Assembly (NCBI GenBank): GCA_039621445.1
Contig: CP154956.1
Location: forward strand, 90,588,482-90,652,481
Direction: 5' to 3'
Source: Euglena gracilis
Taxonomy: Eukaryota; Euglenida; Euglenophyceae; Euglenales
DNA: 64,000 bases
Shown here: piece by piece, positions 45,810-57,508 of the stretch
Layout of the letters: every line of letters starts with the position of its first letter
Position numbering within the stretch: the first letter of the stretch is position 1
Notes under the pieces: model-generated
What the model saw: only the letters and a program-made list of their open reading frames with translations
The model's database searches: none
Told to the model about the DNA's origin: nothing
Position numbers and translations under genes: made by a program

Positions 45810-46067
45810 CAGGGGGCTTTTTTTAGTCTTAGACCCTGGGGGGGGGGGGAGGGTCCGGCCGAACCCCCACCCCGGAGGGGGGGGGTCCCCCAGAGGTGAG
45901 TGGGATATGCTATTCAACGCCGAAGGCACCGAAAATTTTTGAAAAGGTGCTATTTTTAGTATTTTTTCGTGATATTTTGGCCATTTTCGGACACAAGAGT
46001 GGGTCCCCCAGGACCCCCCAGGGGGTGGGTGGGGGGACCCCCCCCCCCGGTTTTAAAAAAAACCCTG
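45810..46067. mobile_element. hAT-like MITE, copy E
   Basis: It starts CAGGGGGCTTTTTTTAGTC and ends GGTTTTAAAAAAAACCCTG. The flanking 8-mers CCCTTGAT and CCTTTGAT differ at one base. The core is CGCCGAAGGCACCGAAAA plus AAAAGGTGCTATTTTTAG. Element plus duplication is 266 bp. Confidence 0.8.
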
Positions 46068-46075
46068 CCTTTGAT

Positions 46076-46102
46076 CCCCCGCAAGGAAGTGGTCTCCTCG
46101 GG
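46076..46102 (+). CDS. Exon fragment between two elements
   Basis: Nine codons (PPQGSGLLG) lie in the frame restored by removing copy E and are followed immediately by the element at 46103. Confidence 0.4.
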
Positions 46103-46949
46103 CAGGCACCTATGGCCGACCAGGGCCGACCAGGGCCGACCAGGGCCGACTATGGTTTTCAGGACCCCCGTAGGTGGGGGTTCCGACCAGGGCCGACCAG
46201 GGCCGACCAGGGCCGACCAGGGCTGACTTGCATGTGGTTGGCCGACCGAAGGGGAATGGATGAAGGAATTCGGCAGCTTTGCCTCTGGAACAAGCACCTC
46301 TGATGATGCTGGGCGATGCAGGGCGATGCTGGGCGATGCTGGGCGATGCTGGATTTTGGAGACCAGAGGTGGGGTTCCGACGCTGGGCGATGCTGGGCGA
46401 TGCTGGGCGATGCAGGGTGTTGCTGGGCGATGGGCGATGCTGGCATTTTTTTTGTATATTTTGAAGAACTAAACCCATTTTTGGATAATTTTCTCACAAA
46501 TCTCCAGTTTTACACCCATTTTGGCCATTATGGATCAGTTTTTTGCTAATTTGGGGACTATTTGTCACTGATTGGGCAAATATTGGGCTAATTTGGGTCA
46601 ATCTGAGCATTTTTTATGGAATTTTGGCCATTTTGCGCCTTTTTGGTAATTTTGGGTCATTTTTCACAACCTTTTGTGGATTTTGTTGGCGTTTTTGGGT
46701 AATTTTTGGTTATTTCAAGTCATTTTAGGTCATTTTGGTTGCTTTTGGGGAGCCAATGGAGGCTTTATGGGGCATTTCCTTTTGATCTTGGCGAGACAAT
46801 TCAGAAAATCATTGCATCCCTTCACATTTTTTCTGTGACGGATACCCCCACCTATGGCCGACTATTTGCCGACCAGGGCCGACCAGGGCCGACCAGGGCC
46901 GACCAGGGCCGACCAGAGCACCAAAATGGGAAGTGACCATAGGTGCCTG
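46103..46949. mobile_element. hAT-like 847-bp element G with minisatellites
   Basis: The ends CAGGCACCTATGG and CCATAGGTGCCTG are perfect 13-bp inverted repeats, flanked by a perfect 8-bp duplication TCCTCGGG. Inside are (AGGGCCGACC)n near both ends (about 46120-46230, 46862-46916), (TGGGCGATGC)n at 46307-46440, and T-rich filler. No transposase. Confidence 0.85.
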
Positions 46950-46957
46950 TCCTCGGG

Positions 46958-46966
46958 CCTTCCCAG
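46958..46966 (+). CDS. End of the interrupted exon
   Basis: CCT TCC CAG followed by a GTGAAA donor; in frame with 46076-46102 once element G and one duplication are removed. Confidence 0.35.
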
Positions 46967-47676
46967 GTGAAAACTTCATCAGGGGGTGTCCAGGCACTAT
47001 TATTTTTTAATGCAAAGAAATTTACAAAATTTTAAGGTCTTTCGGGGCATTTTTAAGGTACTTTAATGCTTTTCAAGGCACTATTTTCCAGGGCAGTCCA
47101 AGGGCTTTCCAGGCTTTCCAGCCATTGAACGTTTTTGATTTTGCACGTGGCCCAATATCAAAAGAAGAATTTTTGAAAAACACATTTTTTCGACTTCTGG
47201 TTGCACAGACAATGTTCCAGCGATGCCAGAAATCATTTTTCTTCCTGGACTTTGTTGTTTTCGTCAAAATTTTCCACTTCCGTTTTTTTCTCGGTTGGGA
47301 AAAATTCGACTTTTTTAAGGTATTCCAGGAAACATTTTCAGGCATTTTTACCAAATTTTTCAGGCACATTTTAAGGTATTTTAAGGTTTTTTGAGGCGCC
47401 TTAAAAATAATAATGCCTGGTTGTGTCCTCACATTTTTGTGTTCATTTTTGCGGGAATTGCGGTTTCCCCTCCGTATCTCTTTGCCCCTCTTCGGTCCAC
47501 AAACTTTCTCCTTTCTGGTGGCACTGGTGGGAGCTCAAGGCGGCTGACAAGTCCCTGGGTCAACTCAGCCAGCCGGCCACATAGTATTGTTTGAAGGGTT
47601 CTCGGTTTGAAGGGTTCGGTGGGAGGGGGGTCGTGCATAGGTGGGCATTCAAAACCAGGGGTGGGTGGGTTTGGAC

Positions 47677-47932
47677 CAGGGTTTTTTTTTTCTTGGACCT
47701 CCTGGGGAGGGAGGGGGGTCCCCCAGGGGTATATCCCAGGTCAAAGTACATCCCGGGGTGGGATATTGTTTTCGGCGTTGAAGGCGCTGAATTTTTTCGA
47801 AAAAGGTGCTATTTTTAGCATTTTCGCGATTTTGGCCATTTTCAGGGGAAAGTGAGTGGGTCCCCAGGACCCCTCTTGGGGGTGGGTGGGTGGGGGGACC
47901 CCCCCCTCCCCCCGGTCTTAAAAAAACCCCTG
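47677..47932. mobile_element. hAT-like MITE, copy F
   Basis: It starts CAGGGTTTTTTTTTTCTTGG and ends GGTCTTAAAAAAACCCCTG. It is flanked by a perfect duplication GTTTGGAC (47669-47676, 47933-47940). The right flank resembles another dispersed repeat (also near 21851 and 50523), so this copy seems to sit in repeat DNA, not in an exon. Confidence 0.85.
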
Positions 47933-48078
47933 GTTTGGACCCGGGGAAAAAGTGCCCCGCGGGGGGTCACTGCATCTACAGCCAAGAGCCATGCGAATTT
48001 GGCCCCAAAAGGTTGGCCCCCTGGCCTTACCTTCAATCATGGCCTGGGCCAAGCGTCCGGGGGGGGGGGGGGAGGTAT

Positions 48079-48228
48079 CAGCGCTGGAATTACACCAGAG
48101 TTACTCACCCAGGGGGAGCAACAAAAGAGTACTGGTGTAAGGGGTCCCTGGCCACTCACCACACACATTGGGCCAGAAGCGAAGTTAGCGCCGGCCATAC
48201 ACAGACAAGACGCTTTAGTGCAACGAAG
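48079..48228 (+). repeat. Dispersed ~160-bp repeat, copy 2
   Basis: CAGCGCTGGAATTACACCAG at the left to GTGCAACGAAG at the right; closely similar to copies at 186 (inverted) and 50907. Confidence 0.75.
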
Positions 48229-48294
48229 GGGGGGGGGAGGTATCCGGTCCCCCCCCCCCCCTGGGAACACCGCTGCGGGCCGAGGGAGGCCAGG

Positions 48295-48460
48295 ATGAGT
48301 GTCCGCTCCGCCTCAGGCAGCGTCCCTCCAAGGCCACTCCGAGTGGGCTTCGCTCCGCCGCCCTCCCTCCTCTTTCCCGCAGCCTTCTGCTTCTGACCTC
48401 CTTGGGGTCTCTAGCGAGCCCTCTGTTGGCGTGTCCGGCGCGGACAGTTGGTGCCCCCAA
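48295..48460 (+). CDS. Possible small two-part coding region
   Basis: ATG 48295 reads MSVRSASGSVPPRPLR to a GTGGGC donor (48343). After tcctctttcccgcag| (48382) the frame resumes in phase as PSASDLLGVSSEPSVGVSGA, then DSWCPQ and a TGA. The implied intron is only 40 nt. The start lacks independent support, and minus-strand frames are open too. Confidence 0.3.
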
Positions 48461-49829
48461 TGACTTCTGCGGCCTTGGGCGGGCTCCTTTTCGCATGGAA
48501 GCATGTGTGTGCGTTTGCGTGGAGTTATGGCACATCTCACTGATACACCGTAGAAAGCACCACCGACCATTAGGGCTGTGATTCTGGGCGATCACGGTGC
48601 AGAGGACGTCATGACTACCCCCCCACCTCCACAAATTGCAAATACCCCCCCACCACCAAAGTTTATTTTCACATGGCCGGCCGAAGTTCTCAACGTGCAA
48701 GTTAACGGGCAAGTTTGGCCGGTTGGCCCTCCCAAGCTTCACTTTCACTTATGGCATGGGCAAAGCGCCTGGGGACGGGGGGTAACTGTGACCACCTGAC
48801 GATGTACATCACGGGTATTGTGGCCGAACTGTTGCGTTTACTTCTTCTGCCTTTCTTTCTCGAAATGTCTGATTTTTTTGATTGACCAAAGTTTGTGTCG
48901 ACAGTTTGCCTTCCCCTTTGTAAGGCTGTGCTTGTGCTGTTCAAATGGGGCGGGAACCACCGAAAAGGCTGCTTGGCCCACGGCTAACCAGTGATAGCCG
49001 GCAGTGGCCCTTGTCCTCAGCCCGTGGGCTCGGTGTGACGGGTCAAATCTGCGTTATAAGCACTGGCCAGGGAGGGACGTCGGGGTGGGGTGGGGGGTTA
49101 TTATGCTACCCTCATTAGGAATGGTGCTGACCACCCATGAAGATGACACTAAACAAATAACGAAAATAATATAAACAAAATACCGCCATGGCCTACCACA
49201 CACAAAATTACCCCTTTTTTCACTTCACAGAGATCTTTTTTGGACGTTGGAAAATTTTAATAAATGCCCCTGACCTTAATTAACTCAAAGCGACCACAGG
49301 GAGGGGGTGATCCACTCGAGCATGTTACCACCACTACCAAGCGTCCAACCCTGGCATTGGCACAGCACTCCTCCCTTATCATGTACACTCAGACAGACAG
49401 AAACACAAAGTTCCACACAGCAAACAACTCCAGGGAAAACAATGATGAGAAACATCGGCAGTGCTGATTTAACTGCCGCTGTTTTACAGGATCTTCTAAC
49501 CTGTTTCCAGGGAATTTGCCAAGCCCCAAACCATACAATCACTTAACACCTGTGTGACCACCCCCCTTGGGAGTGGGTGGGTTTCAAGAGTTGGTGGATG
49601 GGTTGGGGCTGCCCCCCCCCCACCCTTGGGGGGTGGCTGAGTTTTCGAGAGGGGGTGGGTGGGTTGGGGCCTCTGGATCCCCTGGGGGGGTGCATGCTTC
49701 CGCACCGCGTGCACCGTGTGCCGCACTGCGTGCACCACATGGCGCAACGCGTGCACCGCGTGAGAAGAATCATTTCCAAATGTGCAAGTTTCACAAATTT
49801 CCACCAGTACGCCATCTGTAGTTGATTTC

Positions 49830-50265
49830 CATTCTTTTTTTCTGGTTTCCTGCAAATCAGCAACTTTTGGCTTTTTTGGCCATTTTGGACCACTTTTGGT
49901 CTCTTTTACTACTGTGGGCTGCATTTGACAATTTAGACTGCTCTTGGCTGTTTGAATGCATTTTTGGCTCATTCACACCAATTTTGGCTGCTTCTGGACA
50001 TTTTTTGCACATTTGTGCCCTTTTTATGCCACTTCTCACTGCTTTTAGCCACTTTTTGCCCATTTTGGACCAATTTGACCATTTTGTGGCCATTTGCACA
50101 GCTTCAGCGGCCATTGGTACAGATTTTTGTGAGATCTGTTGGCAAAACCAGGTGATTTGGGCCAAAGACAGCCAAAAAGAAACAAATTCACCCAAAATGC
50201 CTTTTTAATGCAGTTTTGTAATCGATGGGCGCTTTTGCGGGTGTATTTTTTTCTCATTCAGTCAT
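49830..50265. other. Low-complexity intron-like DNA
   Basis: Repeated CATTTTGG-, CTTTTGGC- and TTTTTGCAC-like words. The 128-codon plus frame across it is compositionally biased and I do not accept it as a gene. A similar stretch lies at 51230-51580. Confidence 0.5.
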
Positions 50266-50906
50266 TTTAGGTTGTACCTGATTCTTGTCACGCAGTGCCA
50301 CACGGTGCACGCGGTGCGAAACACGCAGTGCACGCGGTGCGGAAGCATCCCCCATGGATCAGATTTTGGCCTGGCCAAAGGCTGTGCCGGATATTCTTTC
50401 AAGCGTTTTTGGCAGATTTTGGCCGGATTTTGGGTGGATGGGTGGGTGGGTGGGTTTTCAACCATCCACCACTTGTGAGGGGGGCTTGGGTGGGTGGGTT
50501 TTTGAAGAAGAAAAAAAAGTGGGTTTGGGCCCCAGGGAAAAGTCCCCCCCCCCCCGGGGGGGGAGGCCACTAAGTAAACCAATGGCCAGGACCCCCTGTG
50601 GGGGTCCAGCCATCCAGCTGCTTTTTCCAACCAGCAGCCCAGTACCCCAAGTCGGGCTGCGAGCTGACACTGTTGGTTGATTGGAAATAATTTTGCTTAG
50701 TCTGACGAAGCCAGGATGAGCTAAACAACTTCCGCTGCAACACGCCAAACGTTTTTTGAACGGGGGCCAAAAATGGCCAAACTATGGCATTTTTTTAGTC
50801 ATTTCTTTCGCCCCGCTGGGTTGCCAGTTTTGGATATCAGCCAAGTCCAGCGCAGCAGCCAGAGGACCCCCCATCCCGGGGGGGAGGGGGGGAGCATATG
50901 TCCCCA

Positions 50907-51063
50907 CAGCGCTGGAATTACACCAGAGTTACTCACCCGGCCTGGCGGAGCAACAAAAGAGCACTGGTGTAAGGGGTCCCTGGCCACTCACCACACAGCC
51001 AGCTGGGCCAGAAGCGAAGTTAGCGCCGGCCATAAACAGACAAGAAGCCTCAGTGCAACTAAG
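50907..51063 (+). repeat. Dispersed ~160-bp repeat, copy 3
   Basis: CAGCGCTGGAATTACACCAG to GTGCAACTAAG, in the same orientation as 48079-48228. Confidence 0.75.
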
Positions 51064-52414
51064 GGGGGGGGGGGCAACAACCAGCGCCTTCCAGCCAGCC
51101 GACTGGACTGTCCCTCAGGGATCCTAAGAAATTCTCCGGTGCCAGAGGACAAGGTTCAGAATCAATCTTCATTTCAACGGGAGGCACAGAGCATTTCAAA
51201 GAACGGAGGCATCCAAGAACTTGGAAACATTTTTTCCCAGTTTTATTTTTTCTCAAAAAATGACAATTTGCTTTTGCTTTGATTTTCAGCACATTTTTTT
51301 CTGCTTTTTGGAGCATTTTTTTTTCGTGATTCACCCAGTTTTTTTTGCATTTTTTGACCATTTTTGCCATTGTTTCGCGCATCTTTTTTTGAAATTTTCG
51401 GGTTTTTTTAAACTCGCATTTTTCCATGATTCCATATAATTCTTGTAACTTTGATGCCATTTTGGGTAATTTTTTTCATTTTTGTGATTTTTGTGATTTT
51501 TCTCCCGGATTTTGCACATTTTTACATATTTCCCGCAAAAAGGCACATTTTTTTCCTGTTTTTGCGCATTTTTGCATCTCCCCCCACTTACCTGCCTCCC
51601 CCCTTTCCAAGACCTTCATTTCTTTGGCACACCCGTGTTCCTGGAAGATTTTCATGTGTTGGATGCGGGAGGGGGGAGGTACTGTTTCGCCTCCCACCCC
51701 AGTTGAAATGTGTTGTTTCCCATGGTACCGCGACTGCGCCACATCCCCGTTCATTCATGGCCACACGCGCGGATGCATGGCGCGCACATCCCCTCCCCAT
51801 CCTTTTGTGGCTTGGCAGGGCACGCCTTGCGCCGCATTAGAGCCCGTAAATCCAGCAGTGATATTTGCTCAGCTGCTGGATTCCACGCAGGTGCCCCCTT
51901 CATTGGGAGAAGGTCAGCGGTCGTTTGTTGTGGTATATTCAATTTTAATGTGCAGAAGGGACGCATGAATTACAAAGGAATTTCCCATGCCCAATGGCAT
52001 ATGCATTGATTGGCGAATGCACATTCTCCGAACGACATGCATGCAGATTTCCCCCCAATTCCCCCCTATTTCCAGAGACGTTGGTTTCATGTTTCCGATT
52101 GCACGCATCAATGTTTCCTGATTTGTGGGATTGCAGGTGCCGTTGTGGTGGGCCAAGGCATGAGGCGGGGGAGTTCCCCCCCCCCATCTAAAGCACATTG
52201 TGTTGTTGACACACACCCCGTGTCAGCAGCATATTCTTGGAACGTTGCTGTTTGAAGGTTGGTGCCCCCCGCTGTCGAATGGCCAGTCGCTGACCGTTGG
52301 CCCGGGATTTGACCCCCCCCCCCTAGTGCGTCCGCAGGTTTGATGCATTTCTGTTTGCTTTGCTCCCCCGTGGAATCTGTGGAATGATCACGCCGGTTGG
52401 TGGTCGTACAACAG

Positions 52415-52677
52415 GAGGAAGAGGGGGGGGGAGGACAGGTGCACCAGTTGGTGCTGCGTGAAATGCAAAAAACTTGGTGGGGCCCCGCCTCCCCTCGGCC
52501 GGCGTTGAGCGCTGCCGCCTCGGCTGAGCAAGTTGCCCGCGTCTCGCACCACTGGTGGGGCGGCTATTGTATCCCTCTCCCTGCCCTGCCCCTCTTCTCC
52601 CTCGCCGCTGTACCAGCCCCGAAGGCAGGCTTTGGTCCAACGCGACCCCGCTGCTCACTGTCGACTGTGGCAAATCT
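52415..52677 (+). CDS. Exon, unknown
   Basis: cgtacaacag| opens phase 0 and the donor is GTGAGC at 52678 (phase 2). The frame reads VHQLVLREMQKTWWGPASPR, ASAEQVARVSHHWWGGYCIP, then PAPKAGFGPTRPRCSLSTVA. It is one of the longer exons with a consistent codon pattern. The next exon at 53506 begins with the single base needed. Confidence 0.6.
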
Positions 52678-53505
52678 GTGAGCTTTTCTTTTTTGCACCG
52701 AGCTCGCAGCCTCGGGATTAACCCGGAAAACAAAAAAAGAAAGCGTGAAAATGATGGCTTGCTGATCAGGGCCTGATGCGTTGGCCGAAGTTGTTTTCGG
52801 CTGACAGGGAATATGCAGAAGAAACCCAAAAAAAAACACCACCACAGAAGGCCAGGGCTGGACGGAAATCCCCTATAGGTGGTGGGTGGGGGAGGGTGAT
52901 CACCCCCACCCCCATCCGGCCTGGTGGGGGTGGACAGGACCTCGCAAAGGAGAATTCCTTCGCACCATCGGCGCCGAGATGGAACTTTGACCGGAAGAAA
53001 ATTGGTGCCAGAAATACAGGAAAGCCTGGTTTGGGGGGGGGTTGGACCCCACCACCAGTGCCCGTACAGCCCTGCAGAAAGCAGAAAATACCAAAATACG
53101 GAAAAAAGACAGGGACAGGAACGCAAAGTGTGTTTTTTTTTGATTTTTTCTTCAATTTTTTTTTATTTCTGCTGGAAATTTTTTTGACTCTTGAAACTTC
53201 CTCAATTTGACCCCAATTTCCCCTTGGACCAAAGTCTTTGTCCATTTTTTGTAATTTTTGCATTTTTTTGGTCCACATTTTTGGTAAAACGAAAAAAATT
53301 CCCTGGCGGAGGGAGGTCCTCTCAAACAGAAAGCGTACATCCCGGGGGAGCTCCTGAAGGATTTACACGTAACTTGCCATTTTTTGTGTTTATTTGTGGT
53401 TTTTTTTCATTTCTTTACGACTCGTTTTTCGAGGGCCCATGTTATGCCCCCCATGGGGAGAGAAAGCCATTTGGCCAAACACCAAAGGAAAAGAGCCTGG
53501 CCCAG

Positions 53506-53863
53506 GATTTGTGCCCGCCCACCAGCCCACTGTAAAGCTTCTTCCCCCCCCCTGCTGTACTGCCCTCTTCCCTGCTGCCCTGGAACCATTGAGGCTGCTG
53601 CGGCTGTCCTCCGCCTGCTGTCCCACGTTGTTGTACACTCCCGCCGGCTTGTCACGCACGCACCACAGTGCACCCCTGTCGATACTGCACCCCCGCTGCC
53701 ACGTACCCCTGCGGCGCGCTATTTTGGTTTACTGGAGGCTTTGGATGCAGCGCCCATCCCACCCAACGGTCAGTCCCCACCGCCAAGCAGGGACGTTGCT
53801 GTTAAATCAAGCTGCTCCCACAAGAAAGGATGGACAGGGCAAAAGAGTCACCTTGAGCTCTAA
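53506..53863 (+). CDS. Terminal exon of the 52415 gene
   Basis: gagcctggcccag| opens a frame reading TIEAAAAVLRLLSHVVVHSR, AARYFGLLEALDAAPIPPNG, then a Lys-rich end to TAA 53861-53863. It is in phase with 52677 across an 828-nt intron. The hydrophobic AAAAVLRLLSHVVV segment may be a buried helix. No family recognised. Confidence 0.55.
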
Positions 53864-53998
53864 ACGTTCCTTCATCAACCTCCTGTTAGAAAGATCAGGC
53901 TAGCTAGAGAGAAGCCACTGGTTGACGGGTGCACCCCCTCCCCCCGAGCGCTTAGCACGCGCCACGATTGAACAGGGTTTCCCACGAGTTCGTGCCAC

Positions 53999-54085
53999 GA
54001 ATAATCACGAATAATCACGAATTTGGGGATTTTCCAAAATCAGAAATAATCACGAATAATCACGAATAATCACAAATTTCCACGA
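53999..54085. repeat. (ACGAATAATC)n minisatellite
   Basis: 10-bp units CGAATAATCA occur twice, then three or four times, around a short unique spacer. Confidence 0.7.
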
Positions 54086-54206
54086 ACGACCTGGAACAGT
54101 ATTTGTTCTCACTGCAGAACGTCTTCTTCTAAGAATGACGCCTCAATCAAGGAGCAATCCTCCTCAAAAGGGGATTTCTCATTTTGGGCACCGGCTCTCC
54201 CGGGAA

Positions 54207-54866
54207 TTACGTGTTTTTTTGCTGTTTTTTATGAGGTCGGAATGCCACGAAAGCCCCCGTACTTATCCCCCAAAGTGAAAAAACACCGACAAAAAACACC
54301 AAAACCCCAGTACTGCCTCCCCCCTTTTTGTGCATTGCGGCTCTCCTCACCGGCTGTTGGCGACCCTGGCTGGCTCTCCCTCCAGGGGTTTTGGCGCAAT
54401 TTTTTTTTGTTTTTGCCAGCCTTGGACTTGTGTTTTTGTACGTTTGCCGGAGCGCGGGGAAGGAGCATAGGGGGCTTAAGGTGGGTCCAATCACAATCAC
54501 GACGCCGGCCAGGAGCGCAGAAAGGAAGGCGCGCCTGGGGATTTTGTGAAGGCCCGTGCAGGTTGAAGGGATAGTGGTTTGAAGGGAAGGGAAGGGGTCA
54601 CGAGTCCCCACCGAGCTTGCAGCGGGGGGGGGGGTGGCCAAATTGTATCGCGATGAAACGGGAGAGGGGATCACACAAATTTCACTGGAGTGATTTATTT
54701 CAGCCACGGTTTGAACAAAGAAAGAAGGTCGATGTGCACAATTTCGCACATCGACCATTGTACAGTTTCCTGAAGAACAATCATAAATGCCTGAAAATTC
54801 ACACTGCTGAAAGTGATGGGAAAAATACCGTGAGTTTTGGAGGGAAGATGAGGTTGGTTTGCGCAA
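54207..54866 (-). CDS. Weak minus-strand frame with RR-hydrophobic motif
   Basis: The 219-codon frame contains PRRAFLSALLAGVVIVIGP, which looks like a twin-arginine signal as found on thylakoid lumen precursors. However, the upstream half overlaps a 30-bp palindrome and the downstream half is Lys-rich without a mature domain. I treat it as a possibility only. Confidence 0.2.
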   Translation of the reverse strand: MRKPTSSSLQNSRYFSHHFQQCEFSGIYDCSSGNCTMVDVRNCAHRPSFFVQTVAEINHSSEICVIPSPVSSRYNLATPPPAASSVGTRDPFPSLQTTIPSTCTGLHKIPRRAFLSALLAGVVIVIGPTLSPLCSFPALRQTYKNTSPRLAKTKKNCAKTPGGRASQGRQQPVRRAAMHKKGGGSTGVLVFFVGVFSLWGISTGAFVAFRPHKKQQKNT

Positions 54867-57015
54867 ATGCGCACATCAACCACATGTGCGCATTTGCACA
54901 AACCGACCTCGGCTGCGATCAAATATCACGGCAAGTAAACGGACCTCGCTGCCTTGAGCTTTTTGCAACAACAATATGTGGAAGAGCATGCGACGCAACT
55001 TTGCTCTGAAGACAGAAATGCATCGAAAAACACACGTATCAGTGCCAGGTCGGAATAAAAAAAAATGTGGTCGATTTGCGCAAATGCGCACATGGTCGGC
55101 GTTTGCACACTTTCAAACACCCACCACGTGCGTAAGGATGGAAGTCGTCGGAGTGCAAAAGGAGCACACCATGACGACGTGCGCATTTGCGCACACCGAC
55201 CACTATAGTAAACTTTCAGACAGAACACATCAAACACGACGCCAAACACCACCTGCATTAGCTCCTTCGGTGTGCAACTTACTCAGCTGCCAAACACTCC
55301 CCTCAACCACGAGGCTTTTTTAGGTTCGATTCTGGCCCAGTGACAGTTCCAGGTCCATGTGGAGACCGTAGACCTCCAGCGGGTGGCTTGCCGCTAGCAC
55401 GTCGTGGCACACGTACAACGGCGCCGCTTGGGCAAGGGGTGGTCCTCGAAAACCCCCGCCATTTGCCCCCTGGCTTGTGTTTTGCTGCACCAGTCACATC
55501 AGGTGATGATAGAGGTCGCACTTAAGCATCCACAAGGCCGTCATAAACCCCTCGGTTCAACAGCAGCCACCGAGGTGGCATTGTTATCCCCCATAACCGG
55601 GACGGCAGGACTGGGGGGGGGGGGCAAGCAAGCTGCTGGTCCCTGGAAACAATGGAAAATGGGAGCGTCTTAAATGTGGCCACCAAACTCATTGTTTTGA
55701 AGGGAGAGAAAATTTAATGTTTACACCTGGTTGGGTTGCGCGAAAGTAATGGGACTCAGCACCCTGGCATTGTGCACAAAAACTGGTGTGTTGCATGTTT
55801 TCTGAGGGAAAAACGAGGCATCGTTGTGGCAAAAACAGAAAAATGATTCCCGGTCGAGGAAACAGGCAGATTACACACACGTAATTTTGAAATTCTGGAA
55901 GTCGTCATTTTTGAAAAAAAGTGTCCAGCAATCATGGGGGGTTACGCATCATCAATTCCTCCCGCGCATCTTCCAAACTGATGACGCGAAAACGATCGGT
56001 CGTACAGGTTAGAGATAAGACATGCAAACTTCCCCTTGGAGAGGACAATTTTTCTCCTGTCATATAGCGCGTTCTCCTGCATGTTTCGCATTACATAAAA
56101 ACCAGAACTTCGTCTCCACACAATAGCAAAAGTTTTGCGCCCACAATGGTCGGTGTGCGCAAGTGTGCACACCAACCGTTAAGGATAAAGAGCACTCCAT
56201 AATATGGAGGTCAAACAAAGGTACATTTACAAGCCACCGTTCTTTGTCACACATTGCAATCGGTACCCATTCAAAATCCTTGGACAAACTTTCCTTCTGA
56301 AACCAAGAAAAGGCCGGTCTTGTGTTTTACGTGGTATTATAAAAAATGTGGAGTATATTTCCCAAGTTTCACGTGGTCGGTGTGCGCAAATGCGCACATC
56401 AACCATTCACACATTTACGCACACCGACCACTTATTTATTTGTAAGTTGTTGATGTGCGCATTTGCGCACATCGACCATCCACAAATACACAAATGGTCG
56501 ATGTGCGCAAATGCACGCACCAACCACCTACACAAAGTACACATGTGGTTGGTGTGTGCATTTGCGCACATCGACCCTCATTTCATAAATATGTGTCACG
56601 TGAGTGTTCCATCGATACGCATATATTTCGATCCATCTGATAGCAGCAGAGTTCTGAAGTTTTTTATGCCATAATCGTCGCCTAATTTGCCTGCACATCA
56701 CGTTGTCCAAATGGTGGAAAGTGGGCACCCTTCAAACAGGTGTACACCACACCACAATTACAGACAGCACGGACACACCAATACCCATCGTCGTAACAGC
56801 CAGGGTGTACAACCCACCTGTTTCACAGACGACAACACCAATCTGTCGCTCCAGACGCATCAGACAAGTACGTTAGGATAATTGTTTGTAACCTTTGAGT
56901 TTCCTAACCTGTATCGTGCGGCGTGAACCTTATATATTGCTGTTTCACCAAGTGCATTCGGCGCTTCAAGGAAATTGCAAAAAAATGTCGATTTGCGCAA
57001 TTGCGTGCATCGACA
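54727..57015. repeat. Cluster of 30-bp palindromes
   Basis: Copies at 54727-54756, 54852-54881, 54882-54907 (partial), 55069-55098, 55174-55203, 56148-56177, 56375-56404, 56402-56429 (partial), 56448-56477, 56496-56525, 56547-56576 and 56986-57015, plus decayed ones at about 55094-55126 and 55144-55178. Consensus arms GGTCGRTGTGCGC and GCGCACAYCGACC (13 nt) flank a 4-nt spacer AAAT or ATTT. Spacing is irregular. The cluster lies between the 53863 gene end and the kinase gene at 57514. Confidence 0.9.
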
Positions 57016-57508
57016 ATGAAAAAAAGCTCAAGTGCGATATGTGCCGCCTAAGAGCCAGCAAAAATACCATATCGACTCAAACAGTCAAATCATTGGCATG
57101 ATTTCGTCACATCAGCTGCCGTGGGGAAGGTCACATTTCAGCTTTTTGTTTCATTTTTGGCTTTTCTGATTGTGTTGGTGGGTTGGCAGTGTTCCAAGCT
57201 TTCAAGCCGAAGTGTGTGGAAGACATTGCGTCAAGCCGCTGTCATGATGTTTTGCAATGGCGATATTGAGCAGTGCTTTCTGTTCAACGTGTGATCTGAC
57301 CCTTTCTGCCCATGGGGTGACTGCAAGGTAAACCTGAAGGCCAACTTAAGGGTGGATGTAAGGAAGAGTTTCACCTGCACACTCATCAAGCATGTGTCAT
57401 TTCCGATGCCAGCAAATCCAGTCGCGACCAACTGTCAATCGCCCCCCCCCCCCCCCTCCCCCGCGCAACTGCCACTGCCCGCCGAACCCTGACCACCCCC
57501 TCCCCCAG

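Noticed and set aside
54420-54540. Thylakoid twin-arginine precursor on the minus strand
   Set aside because: The RR-hydrophobic motif is present, but there is no recognisable mature domain, no transit peptide and no splice support; listed only as a weak frame.
54727-57015. CRISPR array
   Set aside because: Repeats are palindromic, variable, irregularly spaced (0 to about 900 bp) and no cas gene is present; the DNA looks eukaryotic.
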